This document shows, piece by piece, positions 6,065 through 13,720 of a stretch of 13,720 nt of DNA (its first letter is position 1; each line of letters opens with the position of its first letter). Below the pieces are notes generated by a model that searched no databases, had not been told where the DNA came from, and saw only the letters and a program-made list of their open reading frames with translations. Position numbers and translations under genes: made by a program. The DNA is from CAYWTX01 sp964461295 (lineage in GTDB: Bacteria > Planctomycetota > Phycisphaerae > SM23-33), in the NCBI GenBank assembly GCA_964461295.1, contig CAYWTX010000499.1, forward strand, positions 1-13,720, written 5' to 3'.

Positions 6065-7192
6065 TCACGTCGTCCGGTCCACCAGGTCGCTGGTGCGCGC
6101 AATCGCCACGTCCACCCGGCCGCGAACGGTCGTTGTGAAGACGACCCATGAGCCGTCCGGCGAGAAGCGAGGGTGCGGGTCGATGTGGTACTGCCGGCCC
6201 GGGGTGAAGAACTCCGGATTGTCGCTCACGATCGCCACTTCCTGGCCCGTTTCGGCGTTCACAAACCACACGCTCGACGGGCAGCCGCGGTAGAACTCCC
6301 CGCGGCGGTCGCCAACGAACCATCGCCCGCGGTCGAAGTCATGGGCGTGCCAGTGCCACGCCGCCACGCGCTGCACCTCCCGCGTCGCGATGTCGATCTT
6401 GTACGTCGCCTCCGGCCGCCCGCCGGGAGCATTGACGACGTACACGTGCCGCCCATCGGCGTGCCACCACTCGTGCGTGCAGAGCGTCGGCTCGGGAAAG
6501 ATGGGGCGAATCGGCTCCCCCTTGCGCTGCAGCCACAGGCGATCCGTGTAGCGATGCGTCAGGCCGGTAATCGGGTCGGTGATGTGGTCCTCCGCCAACA
6601 TCGCCAGTTCGGGGTCAGTCGGCGAGAATTGCCCGTGGTTGTAGTTCCGGTCGTAGCGGTTCCACAGATCGAAGTCGCCGCCGTCCAGCGGCAGCGCTCC
6701 GATGATCGACTCGCGGCCTACTCGAGCGTCGATGAGGAAATTCCGTCCCTCGGCCGAGACTGTCAGATGCGTAGCCAGGCGCTGAATGAGCCGCCCGCCC
6801 ACGAGTTCGGCCGGTATGCGATTGACAAGCCGCACGGCATCTCCCCCGGCCGGGCCGGTGTGCCAGATGGCGCCCGCGGCGCCCCAGAACGCGCCGCCGG
6901 TCGCGTCGTCCACCCGCGGCGAGGCATCGTCGAAACCCGTCTCCGGACGCAGGTCCACCGTCTGACGCTCAAGATCCGCCACGCCAAGCATGTGCCCCGC
7001 GGCCGGCGGAAACGCCGCGTAGAACCACAGGTAGCGGTGATCGGCGCTGAAGGAACTGTTGACGAAGTAGAAGCCTTGCTGCACCGGAGCGACCGTCTCG
7101 CGCAAGATCCACGAAGTCACCTGCGTCTGCGGATCAACGTACGGCTCGAACAACCGGCCCAGTTCCAGGCCGCGCTTGGGCACGTCGCGCAT
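6065..7192 (-). CDS. Oligogalacturonate-lyase-type (PL22-like) beta-propeller protein
   Basis: 375 residues, near the usual length of PL22 oligogalacturonate lyases (about 385). No signal peptide is visible, so it is probably cytoplasmic. Family-like features are SADHRYLWFY at 49-58, NHGQFSPTDPEL around H186, THEWWHADG with H240, and QYHIDPHPRFSPDG with Q334, H336 and H340. PL22 enzymes cleave short oligogalacturonides by beta-elimination and bind a metal through histidines and a glutamine. H240 fits the metal histidine in HEWW, but the last cluster reads H-I-D-P-H-P rather than the more usual H-P-H-P, so the metal site may differ. It could also be a non-catalytic TolB/WD40-like propeller. 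ATG 7192 was chosen because upstream codons in the same frame are only a shadow of the preceding gene. It follows that gene by 8 bp and is likely co-transcribed with it. Confidence 0.65.
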   Translation of the reverse strand: MRDVPKRGLELGRLFEPYVDPQTQVTSWILRETVAPVQQGFYFVNSSFSADHRYLWFYAAFPPAAGHMLGVADLERQTVDLRPETGFDDASPRVDDATGGAFWGAAGAIWHTGPAGGDAVRLVNRIPAELVGGRLIQRLATHLTVSAEGRNFLIDARVGRESIIGALPLDGGDFDLWNRYDRNYNHGQFSPTDPELAMLAEDHITDPITGLTHRYTDRLWLQRKGEPIRPIFPEPTLCTHEWWHADGRHVYVVNAPGGRPEATYKIDIATREVQRVAAWHWHAHDFDRGRWFVGDRRGEFYRGCPSSVWFVNAETGQEVAIVSDNPEFFTPGRQYHIDPHPRFSPDGSWVVFTTTVRGRVDVAIARTSDLVDRTT

Positions 7193-7200
7193 ACGAGCCT

Positions 7201-10200
7201 TCACTCCCCTTTTCCGCTTCCGACCACGAGGTATCCCCTCGTCACCAGCACCCGCCGCAGCCGCTGCGACAGCGGCTCGCTCGGCGCCGTCAACGCCAGG
7301 CGGAACCCCACGTCGGCGTACCCGCCGGCGGCTTCCTCCGCCGCGACCGGCTGCGGCTTGTCCGTCTCGATCCTCGGACCCGACAGCGCCGAGCCCCCGA
7401 TCACGGCGATCTTGTCGATGTTCTTGGCCGTCTGCTCCGCCGCGGCCGGGGGCGAGACTTCCGCCTGCTCGGCGGCCGAGGGATCGTCGAAGACGAATTC
7501 CGCCACGTTGCCCAGGAGGTGGTGGAACTTCCGGGGCTTGCCCGAGTCCACCGGAGCGAACCACAGAAGCCCGTCGTCGCCGGGCAGCGACTCGGCCTGC
7601 CGCCCCTCGACCCGCTTGGCGCCCTTCGGCCAGAAGACGCCCCGGTCGGGCAGCAGGTCGTCGGTGACGAACTTGCCCTGGCTCTCGCAGTCGACGAGGT
7701 ACTTCTGCTGGCGCGCCCACGTCTTGTCGCGCAAGTTGGCCGGGCTCTCGGGGTTGTCCTTCTCGCCCGGCCAGGCCGCCTGCCACTCGCCCGAACTCGG
7801 CAGGCGGCAGCCCAGCAGGGCGGCGACGTAGGCGGCCGCTGTCGGTGATATATACTGCATCGGATGCGTGCGCTTCGGCGCGCCGACCTTCAGGTCGGCC
7901 GGGTAAACCATCGACTCCTCGATGCCCACGATCGGCGCCGTCCACGTCGCGGCCTCGACCGGCCTCTTGTCGGCGCTCAGTTCCCACACCCGCGGTCCGC
8001 GGCGCGGGTCCTCGCCGCTGTAGACCTTGAGCAGCTTGCGGATCTCCGCCCATTTCCCGGAGGCGTCCACCACGTCCAGGAACAGCCCCATCGACATCTC
8101 CGTGGTGCACAGGTACGAAGGCTTGGCGCCCGCCGGCTCGATGCGCTCCATCACCAGCCAGTGCCGGTTGCCCCCCGGCGAGTTCCACGCGAACTTCACC
8201 GTCGAGCCGTCCACCGACGCCGCGGCCTTCCACCCCGCCGCGGCCGGACCCGCCTTCGCGAGGTCCAGGCCCGCTTCCTGAGCGTCCGACGCTTGGCGAA
8301 GCTCCTTCACGAACGCCACCACGGCCGGCTCGCCCGCCGCGCCGCCCGGGAGCTTGCCGACGGCCGCGATAAACTCCGCCACGGCCGAACGCAGGCCGTC
8401 GTCGCCCGGCTTCTCGCCCAGCACCTTGCGGCGCAACTCGTGGATGGCCAGACGAAGCTGCGTCACCGGCTGCAACGACGCACTGGCGGCCGGATCGACG
8501 TGGAAATCGCCCATGCGGGCGATGGTGTCGCGAATCAGCCGCGGCTCGGCCTGGCGCAGGAAGTAGTTCTCCCATCGCCGCCGCGTTTCGCCCGTCAGTT
8601 CGTCGCGCAGCACCTTCCTGCGACCGTCGTCCTTCACCAGGTCGTAGGCGCTGGCCAGCGCGGCGTGCAGGTCTCGCTCGCGATAGAACTCGTTGGCGTC
8701 CGCCGGCCAGGCCGGCGCCAGCCTCCCCAACCGGCGCCATGCCGCCCGCGCCAGACCGAACCGCCCCTGCACGGCCTGGGATGCCTGGGAGAGCAGCTTC
8801 GCCCGATCCGCCTCGGCCTCGGCCGCCAACACCGCCTCCAGCCGCTCGCGAAGCGGCTGGAGGGCCTGGCAGAGCGGGCTGCCTTCCTCGATCACCTGCC
8901 GCTTGCGGCACTGCTGGTACAACTCGCGAAGCGTCTTCTCGCTGCCGGGAATCTTCTCGTCCGCCTGGGCGCCCAACGCCAGCGCCGCCTCCAGCCCCTC
9001 GAATTCCTTCACCACCGCCGCGACGCCGGTCCGCCAGCGGTCGAATTCCTCGCCGGCCGACTTCCACTGCGCCTCGAACGCCGCGTCGCGGACGTACTGC
9101 CCGTCCTGCCACTTCAGCGACGCCAACGCCTTGCCCAGCACCTTCTCGCGCTCGCCGGCCAGAACGTCCGTGGCGATCCTCCGGCCCCAATCACTGCCCT
9201 CCGGCTCGGCGCCCAACGCGACTTGCAGCTCACCCTCCAACCGCCCCAGGTCTTCCCGCAGCCGGTTCACCTTCGCCGTGAGCTGGCCCAGGTCCTCCAC
9301 CTTGCCGACCTCCTCCATCCGCTGCTTCCAGGCCGCATTCACCGAGGCCGAACCCGTGCTCGAGATCGTCGGCGGCAGGTTCTCCAGGTACGCCTTGCGC
9401 CCGCCGATGACCTGCGCGAGCTCCGCCCCCGCCTCAGCCAGCAAGGCCGCCGGGGCCGTGCGAAACTCCGCCGCCCGCCGCGTGATCTCGCCGCGATGCT
9501 CCTGGTCCCACCGCAAGGCCGCCAGCGCCGCCAACTCGGCCTCCACCGCCTTGAGCCGCTGCCCAAGCGACTCGGCCTTCTTCGAACCTCGCTGGGCGCA
9601 CGCGTCGACCTTCCCGCGAATCAATGCCAACTCCGCCTCCTGCCTCGCCTTCCACTGCCCCTGCCGCGGATCGCTCGTTGCATCCAGCTTCGCATACTTG
9701 TCGCCCTGCACGGCCGCCAGCCATACGCGAAACACCTCCCCGCCGCGGAGCTGCTCGTCCGTCTGGGGCACGGGCACAGGCGGCTGGCGCTCCACCAGCT
9801 CCCGATCCACCTTGCTCTGCCAGTCGCCCTGCACGTACGCCACCAGCGGCGCCGCCAGGGCCAGCGCATCGGTCAGCCGCTCCGTGAGACGGGTAAGGTC
9901 CGACGCCCGCGCGTCCTTCGCCGTCTCGCTGCGCGAATCGGCCAGCACGTACTGCGCAAACCGCGCCAGCACCGGGCTGCCCGACTCGTTGAGCACCTTC
10001 GCCTGGATCTGCACCTTCTCCCACATCGCCTCGATCTCGGCTGCTCGCGCCGCCAACGCCAACGCCTCGTCCATCGCCTCCGCCAGGTCCGCGTCGGCCT
10101 TCACTCGTTCCGCCGCCGCCCCGAGATACTCCGCCGGCCGGCCCCACCCGCGCGCCGCGCACTGCTTGGACAACTCCCGCACCTGTCGCAGCGCCGGCCA

Positions 10201-11685
10201 ATCGACCGTCGCGTCCGCCTCCAACTTCCGCACCACCGCCAACGCCTCGCGGACCTCCGCCATCACGCCCGGGTCGCGAACCTTCTTGGGCGGACTGGCC
10301 GCCAGGAACCGCATGTCGCTGCCGACCACGTCGGCGATCCGTCGCGGGTCGAGCTTCAGTTCGCCGCCCTGCGCGCGCCGAACCACCGGCACCACGTTCG
10401 CCGCCAGGTGGGCGTCGCGCCCCCATCGCTCCAACCGGGCGTCGTCGGCGTCGCGCGCCAGCCCGCTGAACCACGTCGAGAACGCCGCGCACAACCCGCG
10501 CCATGCCTCCGCGTCCGGCGCCGACAACTCCCCGTTCCCGGCCGGGCCCTGCGCCTTGTCCCTCGGCCCCTTCGGCCGATCCGACATCAGCGACATCGCC
10601 AGCAGCACCGCGCCAGCAATCACCGCGCCCGCGACGATGATCCCCACGGCCACCAGGAACGCTCTGCTTCGCGCCGGCGGCGCGCCGCCGTTTTCGCCCG
10701 CCGCTCGCCGGGCGGGGGCCGGTTTCTCCGCCTGCACCGCCACGTCGGCGACTTCGCCCTTGCGCGAAGCGTCGATCCGTTCGCGGCAGCGCGCGACGAA
10801 ACCCTCCTCCAGCGAGTAAGGGATCTCGCTGGCCACCGGATTGGCCTCCAGGGCCGTCTGAAAGCACGTCATCTGCCCGGGCGCCGGCTGGCCCACCAGC
10901 ACGTCCGCCCAGCCCAGGTCGCGCGGCAGGATCATCCACAACGGCGTGCCCGTCCTCAGCATCCCCAGCAGCACGCTGGTCCATCGCCCCACCGCCTGCT
11001 CCACGTCGGCCCCGCAGGCGGGCAGGCGAATCTGGATCGGCCGATACTGCTCGGCGTCCTCGTGCCCGGGCAGGAACGGCGTCATCTCGCGCTCGATCTG
11101 GTACAGCACGCGAAGCAGGCCCTGGGCGTCGGGCTGCATGGCCGGGTCGTCGGCCAGTTCCGCCAGCGCCCGCGACGAGGCGACCAGCTCCGGCTGGCCC
11201 GGCTCGACGCTCGCGGCCGCCCGCCGCAGCTCGCCTCGCGCCCGGTCCATCGCGGCGACGACTTCGTCCGCCGTCCTGGCGTCGCGGCACTGCCGCTCCA
11301 GCGCCATCAGACGCGGCAGAGCGTCCCGCAACGCCCAGGCCAACGGCAGGTTGCGGCACTCGGCGCACACCACCATCGGGTACCGCTTGCGCCCCTTGCC
11401 GTCCACGCTCGACCACAGCCGTCCGACGATGACGCTGCCTTCCCCGCGAGCCACGAACACGTGGTCGAATCCCTCGCGCCGCTGGCCCGGCGGGAGGTTC
11501 TCCCACGCGCCGGAGTCGATGGCGCCGCCGATCCCCTGAACGTACAGGAGCTGCTTGAGGCTCGCCAGGCGATCCGTCTCGATGCCCAGATCCTCAATAT
11601 GGTCGTTCCATCCCGGGTGCTTCCCGAAGGCCGCCACGTAGACCTCCGGCGCGCCGCGGTCCGACTTGCTTCTTGCTCGTGCCAT
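7201..11685 (-). CDS. TagF-like domain / transmembrane helix / long helical region / FGE-sulfatase-like domain fusion
   Basis: 1494 residues. Residues 15-120 resemble type VI secretion TagF (DUF2094): AFGKHPGWND at 19-28, matching the usual GKLPxxGD, and SSVDGKGRKRYPM at 92-104, matching PSVDRVGRYFP. One hydrophobic helix spans about 342-366 and would leave the TagF part in the cytoplasm. Residues about 390-1150 are charged and alanine/leucine-rich with recurrent tryptophans, read as a long helical or coiled-coil stalk. Residues about 1160-1475 look like an FGE-sulfatase/SUMF1 domain: YLCTTEMSMGLF from 1191, RLPSSGEW 1294-1301, GNVAEF 1392-1397, IGGS, and GFR 1460-1462. There is no Cys between GNVAEF and GFR, where catalytic FGEs carry their pair, so it is probably non-catalytic. 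ATG 11685 has GAAAGG five bases upstream; ATG 11709 has none. It sits 64 bp after a TssM-like gene, a usual T6SS pairing. Confidence 0.75.
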   Translation of the reverse strand: MARARSKSDRGAPEVYVAAFGKHPGWNDHIEDLGIETDRLASLKQLLYVQGIGGAIDSGAWENLPPGQRREGFDHVFVARGEGSVIVGRLWSSVDGKGRKRYPMVVCAECRNLPLAWALRDALPRLMALERQCRDARTADEVVAAMDRARGELRRAAASVEPGQPELVASSRALAELADDPAMQPDAQGLLRVLYQIEREMTPFLPGHEDAEQYRPIQIRLPACGADVEQAVGRWTSVLLGMLRTGTPLWMILPRDLGWADVLVGQPAPGQMTCFQTALEANPVASEIPYSLEEGFVARCRERIDASRKGEVADVAVQAEKPAPARRAAGENGGAPPARSRAFLVAVGIIVAGAVIAGAVLLAMSLMSDRPKGPRDKAQGPAGNGELSAPDAEAWRGLCAAFSTWFSGLARDADDARLERWGRDAHLAANVVPVVRRAQGGELKLDPRRIADVVGSDMRFLAASPPKKVRDPGVMAEVREALAVVRKLEADATVDWPALRQVRELSKQCAARGWGRPAEYLGAAAERVKADADLAEAMDEALALAARAAEIEAMWEKVQIQAKVLNESGSPVLARFAQYVLADSRSETAKDARASDLTRLTERLTDALALAAPLVAYVQGDWQSKVDRELVERQPPVPVPQTDEQLRGGEVFRVWLAAVQGDKYAKLDATSDPRQGQWKARQEAELALIRGKVDACAQRGSKKAESLGQRLKAVEAELAALAALRWDQEHRGEITRRAAEFRTAPAALLAEAGAELAQVIGGRKAYLENLPPTISSTGSASVNAAWKQRMEEVGKVEDLGQLTAKVNRLREDLGRLEGELQVALGAEPEGSDWGRRIATDVLAGEREKVLGKALASLKWQDGQYVRDAAFEAQWKSAGEEFDRWRTGVAAVVKEFEGLEAALALGAQADEKIPGSEKTLRELYQQCRKRQVIEEGSPLCQALQPLRERLEAVLAAEAEADRAKLLSQASQAVQGRFGLARAAWRRLGRLAPAWPADANEFYRERDLHAALASAYDLVKDDGRRKVLRDELTGETRRRWENYFLRQAEPRLIRDTIARMGDFHVDPAASASLQPVTQLRLAIHELRRKVLGEKPGDDGLRSAVAEFIAAVGKLPGGAAGEPAVVAFVKELRQASDAQEAGLDLAKAGPAAAGWKAAASVDGSTVKFAWNSPGGNRHWLVMERIEPAGAKPSYLCTTEMSMGLFLDVVDASGKWAEIRKLLKVYSGEDPRRGPRVWELSADKRPVEAATWTAPIVGIEESMVYPADLKVGAPKRTHPMQYISPTAAAYVAALLGCRLPSSGEWQAAWPGEKDNPESPANLRDKTWARQQKYLVDCESQGKFVTDDLLPDRGVFWPKGAKRVEGRQAESLPGDDGLLWFAPVDSGKPRKFHHLLGNVAEFVFDDPSAAEQAEVSPPAAAEQTAKNIDKIAVIGGSALSGPRIETDKPQPVAAEEAAGGYADVGFRLALTAPSEPLSQRLRRVLVTRGYLVVGSGKGE

Positions 11686-11690
11686 CACGC

Positions 11691-11696
11691 CCTTTC
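11691..11696 (-). promoter_or_regulatory. Ribosome binding site deciding the start of the TagF-FGE gene
   Basis: Read on the minus strand, GAAAGG is followed by five bases and then ATG at 11685. The alternative ATG at 11709 is preceded by a C-rich run. The rest of the 64-bp gap to the upstream gene (11686-11749) shows no other recognisable signal. Confidence 0.6.
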
Positions 11697-11749
11697 GCCC
11701 GCGGCGCATGCACCGGGGGGTCCGCGGGATTCACCGGAACGTTCGCCGA

Positions 11750-13720
11750 CTATGGCCAGTCCTTCAGCATCGGCAGCGGGTTCCTGAACTCCAGTTCCAG
11801 CCAGATCACCCGTGGCCGGGCCTCGCTGTCGGCAATGGTCAACTCCACCTGCCACTTGCGCCCGTCGCCGGTGAGCCGCGTGCTCTTCAGCTCGTGCAAA
11901 AGGCGCACCGGCACCCACGCGCCGGTGATCGACTTGGTGCGGTCCACCTTGTCGTTCGTCACGTCGACGGGGAACCGGTAGAACTTGATGACCACCGCGT
12001 CCCCCGGATACGCCAGCTTGCCTACCGCCTTGGTCGCCTCCTGCGTCACGTTCAGGCTGCCCTTCTTGGCGGCGCCCTGGTCGATGCGAAGGGCAGTCCA
12101 CATCCCCAGCACGCTCTGCGCGCCTTCGGCAAGGATCCTCTGGTCCTTCTCGGCCACGATCGACGCCATGCAGTCGAAGGCTTCGTTGCTGGCCGGCAGC
12201 GCGGCCAGCACTTCCTTCACCTTCAAGCACCAGCCCCGCTTGTCCGCCGGCAGGCCCAACCCGCAGATGCGGTCCAACTGCTTGTCGATGTCGGAGAACT
12301 TCCCCGTCCGCTTGCCGGCCCCGATGCTGCTGTCGGCGAACACCTGCGCCACGCCCAGCACCTTGTCCAACGCCACGCGGCTCTCAGCCACCTCCAGCGT
12401 CGTCAACTCCGCCTCGCCCGCCTTGGGCTTGGCCAGCGGGAATCGCCCCCACTTCTTGAGGTTCTCATACGCGGCCATCACGTCCACGTCGATCTCGTTG
12501 GCCAGCACCTCCAGCCCGATGTACGCCAACTCCTTCCAGTATCGCTCGGAGATGTCCACGTCCACGTCGGCCGTGAACGGAATGTAGTCGTCAATGAAGT
12601 CCGCCGGCGTCCTGGGCAGAATGATCTGCCGCGCCGCCGTCGGCTCGGCCCCCAGTTCCTTCCACTTCTTCAGCCAGTTCTGCCAGGTGCCCATGTACGT
12701 CGCCGCGCCGAACCGCCGCGCGCCCTTGTCGAACCGCCCCACCGCCTCCTGGTAGGCTCCCTGCGCATCGGCCGGCACAACCCCCTTCACCTCGTTGAGG
12801 CTCTTGAGGATCGTCTGCCCGAGCATCTCCAGGTTCTCGGCCACCGTCCGCACCTGCATGCCGATGAGGTCCTGCTGGAACTGCTTCCAGCTCGAGCAGG
12901 TGTAGGCCAGGTCGCCCAGCACGCCCTTGGTCCAGTAATCCTGGTAGAGCTTCAGGTAGGCGGTGTAGGCGTCCTGGCGGCTCTGGTAGAGCTTGGCCAA
13001 CTCCTCGCGGTTGATCACGTCCGCGGCCAGGCCTGTCGCGTCGCCGCCCGAGGGCGGGGTCACATATCCCGCGATCGCCTTCCAACCGGCGAACGTCGCG
13101 GTCGCCGCCTTCGGGTGGAACCGCGAATCAAACACCTGGTCCTTCTTGAAGTTCGTGCCCGTGATCACCGGGCGCGGCAGCGACGCCTCGTTCTTCGCCG
13201 CCACCGTCACCTTGCCGCCCACTTCGTCCGGCGTCTTGGGCGCCTTGTCCAGCACGCCGCGCAACAACGTGTAAATCCGCTGCCGCTTGGCCAGCCGCAA
13301 CGAAACAAACCTCGACACCGCCGACGCCTCGTCGAACCGGTACGAGCCGGGCTTGACGGCCACCAGGTCGTCGATGGCGCGCCCGCTCTTCTTCACCGCC
13401 TCCTCGACGCCCGCCAGGGCGGGCGCCAGGCCTTCCATCCCCGGGGCCTCCACGACCGTCGCCAGCACCGCGTTGGCGTCCACGTACATCTGCCTGCGCA
13501 GATCAAACAGCCGCGCCTGCTCGGCCTCCAGCTTGCGACGCAGGTCGGCGTCCTTGACCTCCACGCTGGTCAGAAGCTGCGGGTCCAGCGTGACAAAGTC
13601 CTGCCGGTCCTGGCTCTTGGTCAGCCCCTCGCGGAACGTCTTCAGCGAGGCGTCCACCCGGTCGCGCATGCCCGTCAGCCGAGCCTTGGCCTTGGCGACG
13701 TCCTCGCGCTCCTCGGCCCC
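11750..13720 (-). CDS. TssM/IcmF-like protein, C-terminal region (5' truncated)
   Basis: The frame is open through the right window edge; 656 residues are visible, ending at TAG (11750-11752). The visible part resembles the C-terminal, periplasmic half of TssM, the large inner-membrane T6SS component that joins baseplate and outer-membrane complex. It has helical segments such as AYLKLYQDYWTKGVLGD, then a GRFPLAKP stretch in the place of the family's GRYPF, and an ending with VPVRLLHEL and LELEFRNPLP. The ending recalls the beta-rich IcmF_C terminus (GPWALFRLL ... NPF). Similarity is distant and judged by eye; the nucleotide-binding and membrane regions, if present, lie outside the window. 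The next gene encodes a TagF-like domain, as often follows tssM, which strengthens the call. The alternative is an unrelated helical periplasmic protein. Confidence 0.6.
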   Translation of the reverse strand, partial: GAEEREDVAKAKARLTGMRDRVDASLKTFREGLTKSQDRQDFVTLDPQLLTSVEVKDADLRRKLEAEQARLFDLRRQMYVDANAVLATVVEAPGMEGLAPALAGVEEAVKKSGRAIDDLVAVKPGSYRFDEASAVSRFVSLRLAKRQRIYTLLRGVLDKAPKTPDEVGGKVTVAAKNEASLPRPVITGTNFKKDQVFDSRFHPKAATATFAGWKAIAGYVTPPSGGDATGLAADVINREELAKLYQSRQDAYTAYLKLYQDYWTKGVLGDLAYTCSSWKQFQQDLIGMQVRTVAENLEMLGQTILKSLNEVKGVVPADAQGAYQEAVGRFDKGARRFGAATYMGTWQNWLKKWKELGAEPTAARQIILPRTPADFIDDYIPFTADVDVDISERYWKELAYIGLEVLANEIDVDVMAAYENLKKWGRFPLAKPKAGEAELTTLEVAESRVALDKVLGVAQVFADSSIGAGKRTGKFSDIDKQLDRICGLGLPADKRGWCLKVKEVLAALPASNEAFDCMASIVAEKDQRILAEGAQSVLGMWTALRIDQGAAKKGSLNVTQEATKAVGKLAYPGDAVVIKFYRFPVDVTNDKVDRTKSITGAWVPVRLLHELKSTRLTGDGRKWQVELTIADSEARPRVIWLELEFRNPLPMLKDWP

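Noticed and set aside
7201..8200. Diversity-generating retroelement target (FGE/C-type lectin fold at a C-terminus)
   Set aside because: I see no reverse transcriptase gene and no near-copy of the gene's 3' end elsewhere in the window.
11686..11709. Upstream ATG 11709 as start of the TagF-FGE gene
   Set aside because: It lacks a Shine-Dalgarno sequence, whereas ATG 11685 has GAAAGG at five-base spacing.
7864..11787. Long plus-strand open frame (1307 codons) opposite the TagF-FGE gene
   Set aside because: Its composition is Arg/Pro/His-rich and low in complexity with no domain pattern, while the minus frame shows TagF-like, membrane and FGE-like features and a ribosome binding site.

Overview
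The window is uniformly GC-rich (roughly two thirds G+C) and densely coded, with no rRNA or tRNA gene seen. A membrane-anchored PQQ-type propeller, fused NuoE/NuoF-type redox proteins, a GxxExxY gene and an FGE-domain giant protein together suggest a bacterium of the Planctomycetota/PVC sphere, probably with anaerobic metabolism. That placement is inference: no marker gene is present.

Left half, plus strand (1-6043). This looks like a redox operon. A 5'-truncated membrane-anchored beta-propeller protein overlaps by four bases (GTGA) a 782-residue fusion of NuoE/HydC and NuoF/HydB modules. The fusion has two thioredoxin-like 2Fe-2S domains, an FMN/NAD domain with a 4Fe-4S site, and a C-terminal 2x[4Fe-4S] ferredoxin. 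Further down is a 2Fe-2S/GltD-like/4Fe-4S protein of 518 residues. Its GltD-like part appears to lack the whole internal NAD(P)H-binding domain. Together the two could form an NADH-linked, possibly flavin-bifurcating complex related to HydABC/Bfu enzymes. No hydrogenase H-cluster motifs are present.

Inside the operon (3993-4479) sits a compact cassette of lower GC. It is one GxxExxY-family PD-(D/E)XK-like gene bracketed by 28-bp inverted repeats (26/28 identical), each built of three CGCAGAG units at 9-bp spacing. The cassette supplies the last two bases of the upstream stop codon and most of the leader of the downstream gene. It looks like a small mobile or domesticated element and is the best candidate here for an undescribed system.

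Right half, minus strand (6065-13720, reading right to left). A TssM/IcmF-like C-terminal region (5'-truncated by the window) is followed by a 1494-residue protein. That protein joins a TagF-like N-terminal domain, one transmembrane helix, a very long helical region and an FGE-sulfatase/SUMF1-like C-terminal domain. After 8 bp comes an oligogalacturonate-lyase-type (PL22-like) beta-propeller protein. The TssM-TagF pairing points to a divergent type VI secretion locus. The TagF-to-FGE fusion would put in one chain two functions, cytoplasmic TagF and periplasmic TagR, that are separate proteins in the Pseudomonas regulatory pathway. The two half-windows converge over a 21-bp gap that is almost entirely one hairpin.
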